Positions 1 through 5,046 of a stretch of DNA of 5,690 nucleotides are shown here, piece by piece; the first letter of the stretch is position 1, and every line of letters begins with the position of its first letter. Below the pieces are notes generated by a model, which saw only the letters and a program-made list of their open reading frames with translations, did no database searches and had not been told where the DNA came from. The position numbers and the translations under genes are program-made. Origin of the DNA: Alistipes sp. (GTDB lineage: Bacteria; Bacteroidota; Bacteroidia; Bacteroidales; Rikenellaceae); NCBI GenBank assembly GCA_017560305.1, contig JAFYOF010000173.1, positions 1 through 5,690 of the forward strand, written 5' to 3'.

Positions 1-1558
1 AAGTTGCTGCAGGAGCCTCTGATGCCTCTGGCAACTTGAGATCCTTGTACTTCTCGCCGATCTCTGCTGGCTCCAATACCTGGTCGTACATACGAACCAA
101 AGCAACCTCACCGTTCCACTGCATATACAAGTTGTCGTTTACATCACCGTAACCACCGATTGTGAGCAACTGACCTGGGTTGAATGAAGCAACATTCTCC
201 TTCAAACCGAGCAACTCACCATTGTGCCATACCTGGATCTGCATGTTGTCAGCATCGTACATATATACATTGTGGTGATACTTGTTGAACTCGTAAGTAG
301 TGTTGATCATATCGCCGTTTGTAAACCAACCACCACCGTTGTTGCTTGAGAACTTCCAGTTGTAGTTGTCCTTACCACCCTGGAGCAAGAAACGGAATGC
401 GTCAGTAGCAACTGGTGACAACCACCAATCCCAGTTAGCGCAAGTAGCCAATGTAACAACCTCCAATGCGAAACCATCAGCGATAGTTGTCATCATCTCC
501 TCGTTCTGTGAGTAATCAACCTTATAGTAAGAGTGCTTTGTAACATCGTTGTTGATACGAACATTGTGGAAACGAGCAATGTTGTTCTCCTTGAACTTCT
601 TGTGCTTGTAAACGAATGTGTTAGGAGTTGTCTCGCCCATCAACTGAACATCCAAACCATAGATACCAGCGTCAGTAGCAGTACCGTCCTCGTTGAACTG
701 AACATCGAGGATAGTCTTTGTAGGCAACTTCTCCTTCAACTCGAATGTACAAATCTCTGTAACCTCGTTACGGTTGATAGTAACTGCTGGGTTCTCCTCA
801 TCAACCTTGAAGTTCTTCTTACGAACATTACCGTAAGAGTCAGTGATAACGATAGTGTAACCAGCCTCGAATGTTACAGGAGGAAGAGTGATGTAGAATG
901 CAGTTGCGTTCTCCTCTGTCTCGCCGAGGATGATAGCCTCCTCAGAAGCAACACCTACCAAAGCCTGCTGCAATGCCTGGAAAGAAACAACTGGCTCCTC
1001 ACCTACAGTAGCCAAGATTGTACCAGCCAAGTCCTCCTTGTTAAGACCCTGGATAGCAACCTTCTTAACAGCAGCTGTACCGTACAACTTAACAACACCG
1101 TAACCGCACAAGTTCTTGAACTCCATCTCCTTTGAGTCTGCGCTTGCAGAAACAGCAACCATTGGGTTCTCCTCGAAGCATACGCCGTTCTCAACATAAG
1201 TCTGCTCGGCGATCAACTCAGTCTTAACCTTGCCGCTCTGTACGCGGTTTGTGCCCTTGTAAGGGTGAACACCGTAAACATAGTCGAGAGCCTCACCAGC
1301 CTTGAGCTTGTCAGACTTAACGAAAGCAAGCTGCTCTGCGTCGTAAACGAACTTCTCGTTTGTGTTTGAACGGAATACAGATACCTTTGACTCGTTCTCC
1401 CAAGCGAAAGACAAGCCCTCGGTAGCCTCAATAGTGAAGTTTGAAGCCTCAATAGTCTCTGGACCCTCTGGACCCTCTGGACCTACTGGCTCTGTACCAT
1501 TATCGGTACAGCTAACCAATGTGGCTACAGCCAACAATGAGTAAAGAAATTTTTTCAT
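1..1558 (-). CDS. Surface lipoprotein, fimbrillin-like N-terminus and LamG-like C-terminus (3' end missing)
   Basis: The reading frame is open for 519 codons from the ATG at 1558 to the window edge, with no stop. It begins MKKFLYSLLAVATLVSC, a signal peptide with lipobox LVSC and lipidated Cys17, so it should be a membrane-anchored lipoprotein; acidic residues (D19, E23, E28, E31, E34) soon after the Cys are compatible with surface export in Bacteroidota. Residues 26-34 are three Gly-Pro-Glu triplets. Residues about 36-180 resemble fimbrillin-like modules, including NPMVAVSASADSKEMEFKNL and a following GTAAVKKVAIQGLNKEDLAG. Residues about 340-508 look like a LamG/concanavalin-type beta-sandwich, ending GEVALVRMYDQVLEPAEIGE, the usual close of that fold. 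Codon use is very selective (CGT for Arg, AAC for Asn, GTA/GTT for Val), suggesting high expression. The role is probably binding of glycan or protein at the surface; the ligand is unknown. The domain names are by resemblance, not by search. Confidence 0.85.
   Translation of the reverse strand, partial: MKKFLYSLLAVATLVSCTDNGTEPVGPEGPEGPETIEASNFTIEATEGLSFAWENESKVSVFRSNTNEKFVYDAEQLAFVKSDKLKAGEALDYVYGVHPYKGTNRVQSGKVKTELIAEQTYVENGVCFEENPMVAVSASADSKEMEFKNLCGYGVVKLYGTAAVKKVAIQGLNKEDLAGTILATVGEEPVVSFQALQQALVGVASEEAIILGETEENATAFYITLPPVTFEAGYTIVITDSYGNVRKKNFKVDEENPAVTINRNEVTEICTFELKEKLPTKTILDVQFNEDGTATDAGIYGLDVQLMGETTPNTFVYKHKKFKENNIARFHNVRINNDVTKHSYYKVDYSQNEEMMTTIADGFALEVVTLATCANWDWWLSPVATDAFRFLLQGGKDNYNWKFSSNNGGGWFTNGDMINTTYEFNKYHHNVYMYDADNMQIQVWHNGELLGLKENVASFNPGQLLTIGGYGDVNDNLYMQWNGEVALVRMYDQVLEPAEIGEKYKDLKLPEASEAPAAT
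1457..1483 (-). repeat. Three perfect 9-bp tandem repeats encoding Gly-Pro-Glu triplets
   Basis: The unit CTCTGGACC (plus strand) occurs at 1457-1465, 1466-1474 and 1475-1483 without a mismatch, followed by a degenerate fourth unit at 1484-1492. In the lipoprotein it encodes (GPE)3 at residues 26-34, just after the lipidated Cys17. It is in frame with period 9, so copy-number change would lengthen or shorten the linker without a frameshift. Collagen-like Gly-Pro-X stretches are common spacers near the anchor of Bacteroidales lipoproteins; three triplets are too few to form a collagen helix. Confidence 0.9.
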
Positions 1559-1873
1559 AAAATGTTAGTATTAAATGGATTAAAAAAAAATTGTTTCCTT
1601 CCTTCTGTTTGCATCCCTAAAACGACAAAAAACACGCACAACAAAACTCCGCAGCCCTCGGGCCGAAGTGATTTTGCCTGCTGATGATTTCCGTTTGTTT
1701 CTAATTTTTTACCGTACCACCTTGCCCAAGGGCAGAGATAGTAAGCATTCATAACACGAAATTACAAATAAATTTCTAAACTGAAAAAGAAATTGCAAAA
1801 AAAATTCATTTTTCGCGTATGAAAACCTTTTCGCATCATTGTCGCGCACGAGGCTAATTGTCAAAATGTTGTT
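1559..1873 (-). promoter_or_regulatory. Long, possibly structured 5' leader of the lipoprotein gene
   Basis: If transcription starts about seven bases after the -7 box at 1880-1887, the mRNA carries a leader of about 315 bases. Two quasi-palindromes lie in it: 1724-1733 (minus strand GCCCTTGGGC) and 1654-1663 (minus strand GCCCGAGGGC). Each can form a short hairpin, and they can also pair with each other over 10 bp. That pairing needs a U-G wobble on the minus strand but has an A-C mismatch on the plus strand, which fits a minus-strand RNA. The stem around 1654-1663 is followed by T-rich sequence (about 1626-1645), a weak attenuator-like layout. A run of nine T (1582-1590) precedes the start codon, where an unstructured AT-rich site could help ribosomes bind. 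A weaker -7-like sequence, TAATTTCG, at 1757-1764 could give a shorter leader. No convincing protein gene is seen here. Function is inferred only. Confidence 0.4.
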
Positions 1874-1899
1874 GCGCCGCAAAGATAATTTCGTGCGCG
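1843..1899. repeat. 9-bp inverted repeat flanking the lipoprotein promoter
   Basis: CGCGCACGA at 1843-1851 is the exact reverse complement of TCGTGCGCG at 1891-1899. The arms are 39 bp apart and bracket the TATCTTTG box at 1880-1887. The right arm lies upstream of the expected transcription start, so a transcript from this promoter would contain only one arm. If functional, it should act in DNA, for example as a split operator. Matches of this length can occur by chance in about 400 bp, so this is tentative. Confidence 0.35.
1880..1887 (-). promoter_or_regulatory. Bacteroidota-type promoter (-7 box TATCTTTG) for the lipoprotein gene
   Basis: The minus strand reads TATCTTTGC, a full match to the TAnnTTTG -7 element used by the primary sigma factor of Bacteroidota and the same form as the porin and lipA promoters in this window. 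I see no TTTG -33 element upstream. It lies 33 bases beyond the apt terminator hairpin in the direction of transcription, so the lipoprotein gene appears to be a separate transcription unit. Confidence 0.65.
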
Positions 1900-1920
1900 G
1901 GCGAATTTCTGCGAGGGGAA

Positions 1921-1954
1921 AATAAAAAACCCGCTGCGAGGTCTGCAACGGGTT
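1921..1954 (-). terminator. Rho-independent terminator of apt
   Basis: Arms 1928-1937 and 1945-1954 form a 10-bp stem with a 7-base loop. On the minus strand all ten pairs form, with one G-U wobble at 1934/1948; on the plus strand that position is a C-A mismatch, so the hairpin is built for minus-strand transcripts. On that strand it is followed by TTTTATT, and two more T close the stem. It starts 17 bases after the apt stop codon. Confidence 0.85.
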
Positions 1955-1970
1955 ATAGATAATAAAAATT

Positions 1971-2531
1971 TTACAAATGGATGAGCGATTTCACTGGTGC
2001 GATAGCCTCCAATCTCTGCGCTCCATTCAGGAAGTCGAGTTCGACAAGGAAGATAAATTCCTTGACCTTAATCTTGTACTCCTTGCCCTCCTTTGTGATG
2101 GTCTTTGACTCCATCGACTTGGCAATGCCCTCGGCTGTGCCGCCCGTAGCCAGCACATCGTCGATGATTGAGAGGTAGATGGTGTCGCCCTCCGCCTTGC
2201 CCGCAGCGATGTCGCTCAAGCGGTAGAAGAGGTGGTCAGAGCCGTACTCCTTCTCAATCTCCACATCGCACAGGTCGCCCTCGTTAAAGGGGAGTTTGCC
2301 ACTCTTGCGGACTGGGATAATGTTCTCAACCGCAGGGTCTTGCAACAACAGCGGCGCAGTGAACAAAAAGCCGCGTGCCTCGGGTGCAACCACATTTGGC
2401 GCGGTGAGGTTGGCGCTGATTGAGTCAATGAGTTGGGCAAAGATTTTCTTGTCCTGCATCAGCGGGATGATATCGACAAAGACGATACCCTCCTTGGGGA
2501 AATCCTTGTAAAATTTGAGTGTGTTTTTCAT
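1971..2531 (-). CDS. apt: Adenine phosphoribosyltransferase
   Basis: The product (186 aa) converts adenine and PRPP to AMP and pyrophosphate (EC 2.4.2.7), the cytoplasmic purine-salvage step. Family landmarks appear in order: the N-terminal FPKEGIVFVDIIPLM (11-25), the base-site segment PEARGFLF (50-57), the flexible-loop segment PVRKSGKLP (73-81), EYGSDHL (95-101), the PRPP-binding loop IIDDVLATGGTA (122-133) with its two acidic residues, and a C-terminal strand FLVELDFLNGAQRL (161-174). Length is close to the usual 170-185 aa, with a slightly enlarged segment around 140-158 before the C-terminal strand. The ATG at 2531 gives a complete N-terminus. The gene has its own promoter 104 bases upstream and a terminator 17 bases downstream. 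No key motif is missing. A related purine phosphoribosyltransferase is a less likely alternative. Confidence 0.95.
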   Translation of the reverse strand: MKNTLKFYKDFPKEGIVFVDIIPLMQDKKIFAQLIDSISANLTAPNVVAPEARGFLFTAPLLLQDPAVENIIPVRKSGKLPFNEGDLCDVEIEKEYGSDHLFYRLSDIAAGKAEGDTIYLSIIDDVLATGGTAEGIAKSMESKTITKEGKEYKIKVKEFIFLVELDFLNGAQRLEAIAPVKSLIHL

Positions 2532-2634
2532 ACTCTCGCTCTTTAGGTGTGTATAGTGTCGGGGATGTTTTTGTGCGCGGTTCTTGTTTCGGGGTTTTCG
2601 CTACACCCACGCAAGGTCATCCTCAAATGCTATG

Positions 2635-2642
2635 CAAATATA
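2635..2642 (-). promoter_or_regulatory. apt: Probable promoter (-7 box TATATTTG) for apt
   Basis: The minus strand reads TATATTTG, a full TAnnTTTG match, starting 9 bases after the stop codon of the upstream Gate-domain gene. A start about seven bases downstream would give a leader of about 97 bases before the apt ATG. No -33 TTTG is visible. I see no terminator between the Gate gene and apt, so read-through from the upstream unit may add to apt transcription. The leader (2532-2628) shows no purine-riboswitch core that I can recognise. Confidence 0.55.
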
Positions 2643-2650
2643 GTGAAATT

Positions 2651-3784
2651 TTAGATAAGTGCATACAACACATAGAGCCAATGTGCTACAACCGCCGCCA
2701 CCAGACCGCCGATGGTGTGTGCCACCACAGCCTTTGAGGTGAGTTCGCGGTAGCCGAGCGAGTCGAGCATCGCAGTGTGGGTGCTCAAGTAACCGCTCCA
2801 GCACATACCGATAGCGGTGAACACCGCAATGGCGTTGCCGTCAGCCCAGCCGCTCTCGAGGAATGTTGGCACCAGACCCAAAGCCGCACCCACAGCGCCC
2901 AACGCAGTGATAGGGAAGGCAATCAGGTGTGGGTCGGTGAAGCCGAACAACCACTCGAACACGAAACTAATCTTGCTCGCCAGCCAGGGCAACAACTCCA
3001 CGCCCTCGTATGCTGCGCCAGTATATACGCCCTCGGGCGATGCGCCGAAGGTGAGAAGCATTATGAATGAGGAGATTATCAGCACACCAGGGATGATGGC
3101 AAGACCTACCTCCACACCCATCTTACCGCCGTCGAGCAGCGAGTTGAGGATGCGGATGAAGAGCGACTTGTCCTCCACCTTCTGCTCCTCGCCCTCCTCG
3201 AATGTCTCCTCGCAGGCCAACTCCTCGGCGAAGTGAGGGTATGACTTCAGTACGGCACGCTGCATAAGGCGTGTGGATGTCATACAGCCGATGCAGGCAC
3301 CCGCCAGACCGATGATAGGCTCGGCGAAGAAGCCCTGACCCATCATAAAGACAATCACCAGCAAGCCCATACCGAAGGCTGTGCCGAAGTTGGTGAGTGA
3401 GATGAACTGATATTTCTTGAAATAACTGCTGAAACGCTTGTCCTGAGCCAATGAGATGATGGCTGGGTTGTCCGACAGGAATGTCATCACCGCACCCAGC
3501 GAAGCCACGCCAGGGAGGTTGAAGATAGGACGCATCAGCGGGCGCAAAATCTTCTCCAGCAGGTTCACCACGCCAAACTCAATGAAGAGTTTGCCGATGG
3601 CGCCCGTCAGCACGGTGACGCCCATAAGGTAGAACACTGTGTTCAGGAGCAGGTCGTGAGCCGTCTTCATCAGTGTGTTCAACATCTGCGACACACCCAT
3701 AACATAGCCGATGCCGCCAAAGAGCAACACGATGATTACTAAACACGGGATGCCCTCCCATTTGCTCGATTTCTTGTTGTTCAT
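2651..3784 (-). CDS. Two-Gate-domain (nucleoside recognition) inner-membrane protein, CD0519/CD1768-like
   Basis: This 377-aa protein is strongly hydrophobic, with a first membrane segment near residues 12-30 and further segments near 47-67, 136-168, 224-247, 286-306 and 354-376. Two Gate-type halves are visible: one around residues 45-165, containing LRPLMRPIFNLPGVASLGAV and SDNPAIISLA (104-113), and one around 222-340, containing the loop FTDPHLIAFPITALGAVGAA (282-301). An acidic, probably soluble linker at 186-207 (CEETFEEGEEQKVEDK) joins the halves. The pattern matches what I recall of the CD0519/CD1768 membrane proteins, related to nucleoside-recognition Gate proteins; their substrate is not established. 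The start at 3784 lies 28 bases after the porin stop, so the two are probably co-transcribed. Transport of a nucleoside-like or other small solute is inferred; the family could also have a non-transport role. Confidence 0.8.
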   Translation of the reverse strand: MNNKKSSKWEGIPCLVIIVLLFGGIGYVMGVSQMLNTLMKTAHDLLLNTVFYLMGVTVLTGAIGKLFIEFGVVNLLEKILRPLMRPIFNLPGVASLGAVMTFLSDNPAIISLAQDKRFSSYFKKYQFISLTNFGTAFGMGLLVIVFMMGQGFFAEPIIGLAGACIGCMTSTRLMQRAVLKSYPHFAEELACEETFEEGEEQKVEDKSLFIRILNSLLDGGKMGVEVGLAIIPGVLIISSFIMLLTFGASPEGVYTGAAYEGVELLPWLASKISFVFEWLFGFTDPHLIAFPITALGAVGAALGLVPTFLESGWADGNAIAVFTAIGMCWSGYLSTHTAMLDSLGYRELTSKAVVAHTIGGLVAAVVAHWLYVLYALI

Positions 3785-3812
3785 TTTCTTGATAGGTTAA
3801 GGTTGGGGTTAG

Positions 3813-4841
3813 TTAAAATGCCTTCTTTACGAGTGATACGATGTCGATTTTCCACTTCAGGCCGACGGTGAACATCGAGTGACCATCCTGCAATGCACCG
3901 TAAGGGTTGCCGTTGCGACCCAGCGTGTGGCTGTATGCGGCGTGGAGACGGATTGCACGATTGTTCTCTGGCAGAGGGTAGTACTCCACACCAGCACCGA
4001 AGCGTGTGATTTCGGTGTTTGGCATCACGCAGTAGTCGTTTATCGTCTCAAGCGAGTTGTTCACATCGTATGTCATACGACCAAAGAGATTTACCTTGTC
4101 GGCAATGGTGTATGACGCCTCGCCCATAATCGAGTAGTCCTTGAAGAGCGCGTCGCTGTGTGCCGCGCGGAGCATATAGTCGAGTTGCAATCTGAAGTTG
4201 CCGAATGTGAACTGGTTACCCAGCGCAAGATATGCCATCTGGTCATCCTCGCCCTGCTCGATGAGGTTCAGCGACCAGAGTGACTGATACCACTCGTGCG
4301 AACCCATCCACATCAGGTTGTAGGCGTAGAGGTTGTCTGCCATCGAGCGGAAAGGGCTCTGGCACACCTGCAACATAACCTTATCGTTGCCGCTCTTGGT
4401 TGCGTAGGCGGCGCTGACACCAAACTGATAGCAAGCGATGTTGTTCCAGAACTCCGAGCAGAAGTAGAGGTCGATAGGGGCGCGGTCGTACTCGTAACCA
4501 CCGATAGCCACCACCTGCTTACCCGCCGAGAACTGCCAGTTGCTTGTTGGCGCATAGGTGAGATAAATCCAGTCTGTAGCGTCGAAGAAACTCTGGTCGG
4601 CGTGAGCCTTGTTCAGGCGCTGGCGGTAGGCGTAAGAGAACTTGTCGCCGATGGTGCCTGACAGCATCACATTGAGGTATCTGCCGTAGAAACCCATCTT
4701 GCCGTTTGTGTCATCTGAATTGAGGAAGTCGCCGCTGTAATCGATTCGAGTCTCCGCCTGCAGACGAAGGTCGTTGTTCTGCGCTTGGGCGTCGATGGCA
4801 ATCACTGTGATTGCCAAAATGAGCATAAGGATGTTTCTCAT
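3813..4841 (-). CDS. Outer-membrane porin-like beta-barrel protein (porin O/P type)
   Basis: From the ATG at 4841 the protein has 342 residues. It starts MRNILMLILAITVIAIDAQA, a signal peptide probably cleaved near AQA-QN (residues 20/21). The mature part alternates polar and hydrophobic residues in short strands rich in Tyr, Phe and Trp (for example FSYAYRQRL, WIYLTYAPTS, FRLQLDYMLRA), ending in a strand MFTVGLKWKI and a terminal Phe, as expected of a barrel. The layout resembles the phosphate-selective porin O/P family, but sequence alone does not show phosphate selectivity. An in-frame ATG at 4880 would add 13 residues, but it falls inside the promoter -7 box and would place charged residues before the signal peptide, so I rejected it. 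It is the first gene of a unit with the Gate-domain protein, suggesting that it passes the same solute through the outer membrane. Confidence 0.78.
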   Translation of the reverse strand: MRNILMLILAITVIAIDAQAQNNDLRLQAETRIDYSGDFLNSDDTNGKMGFYGRYLNVMLSGTIGDKFSYAYRQRLNKAHADQSFFDATDWIYLTYAPTSNWQFSAGKQVVAIGGYEYDRAPIDLYFCSEFWNNIACYQFGVSAAYATKSGNDKVMLQVCQSPFRSMADNLYAYNLMWMGSHEWYQSLWSLNLIEQGEDDQMAYLALGNQFTFGNFRLQLDYMLRAAHSDALFKDYSIMGEASYTIADKVNLFGRMTYDVNNSLETINDYCVMPNTEITRFGAGVEYYPLPENNRAIRLHAAYSHTLGRNGNPYGALQDGHSMFTVGLKWKIDIVSLVKKAF

Positions 4842-4877
4842 TGCGTTGTTTGTGTCAATATGGCGTGAAAACGGTCG

Positions 4878-4885
4878 CAAAGATA
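4878..4885 (-). promoter_or_regulatory. Promoter (-7 box TATCTTTG) for the porin/Gate unit
   Basis: The minus strand reads TATCTTTGC, a perfect TAnnTTTG match 36 bases before the ATG at 4841. The expected transcript start is near 4871, giving a leader of about 30 bases. The element overlaps the alternative upstream ATG at 4880 and so decides the start codon. It is divergent from the lipA promoter, 126 bases away. No -33 TTTG is visible. Confidence 0.75.
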
Positions 4886-4967
4886 GTGTTTTTAGTCGAT
4901 TGGCGGTGCCGCGGGCGACTCTTTTTTGCTCTTTTTTTGTGTGTTACCATCTTTTTCGGGGTGGGGA

Positions 4968-4992
4968 GGTTGATTTTCATAAAAAATCAGCC
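4968..4992 (+). promoter_or_regulatory. Imperfect inverted repeat upstream of the lipA promoter
   Basis: Arms 4968-4977 (GGTTGATTTT) and 4983-4992 (AAAATCAGCC) pair over 10 bp around a 5-base loop, with one U-G wobble on the plus strand. A T-rich tract follows (4996-5009). As RNA it resembles a plus-strand terminator, but there is no plus-strand gene upstream in the window. It sits about 20 bases before the lipA -7 box, where a -33 element would lie, so it may be an operator or a barrier to stray transcription entering lipA. The rest of 4886-4967 shows only T-rich sequence. Confidence 0.4.
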
Positions 4993-5011
4993 ATATTTTT
5001 GATTTTTTTGC

Positions 5012-5019
5012 TATCTTTG
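5012..5019 (+). promoter_or_regulatory. lipA: Promoter (-7 box TATCTTTG) for lipA
   Basis: The plus strand reads TATCTTTGC, the consensus Bacteroidota -7 element, 27 bases before the lipA ATG. The expected start near 5025-5027 leaves a leader of about 20 bases. A TTTTTG run at 4996-5001 is too close to serve as the -33 element. Confidence 0.75.
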
Positions 5020-5046
5020 CATCAATTGGAAAATAATGAACTTAAA

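Noticed and set aside
533..1135. 200-codon plus-strand ORF
   Set aside because: It lies fully antisense to the lipoprotein frame, has no recognisable domain or start context, and is explained by the codon bias of that gene.
1582..1590. Nine-base homopolymer as a phase-variation switch
   Set aside because: It lies in the leader, not in a coding frame, and is short; an AT-rich ribosome-binding context is a simpler reading.
1709..1948. 79-codon minus-strand ORF
   Set aside because: It begins inside the apt terminator and upstream of the lipoprotein promoter, so no single transcript would carry it; the translation resembles no family.
1894..2580. Repeated GTGCGCGG at 1894-1901 and 2573-2580 as a shared operator
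   Set aside because: Only eight bases, lying in different positions relative to their promoters; likely chance.
2532..2634. Purine riboswitch before apt
   Set aside because: I could not find the conserved purine-aptamer core; only a weak GGTGT/ACACC pairing is visible.
2817..3236. 139-codon plus-strand ORF
   Set aside because: Antisense to the well-supported Gate-domain gene, low-complexity Ser/Pro/Asn-rich translation, no promoter.
4842..4880. Upstream ATG adding 13 residues (MRPFSRHIDTNNA) to the porin
   Set aside because: The ATG overlaps the TATCTTTG promoter box, and the extension would precede a normal signal peptide that starts at 4841.
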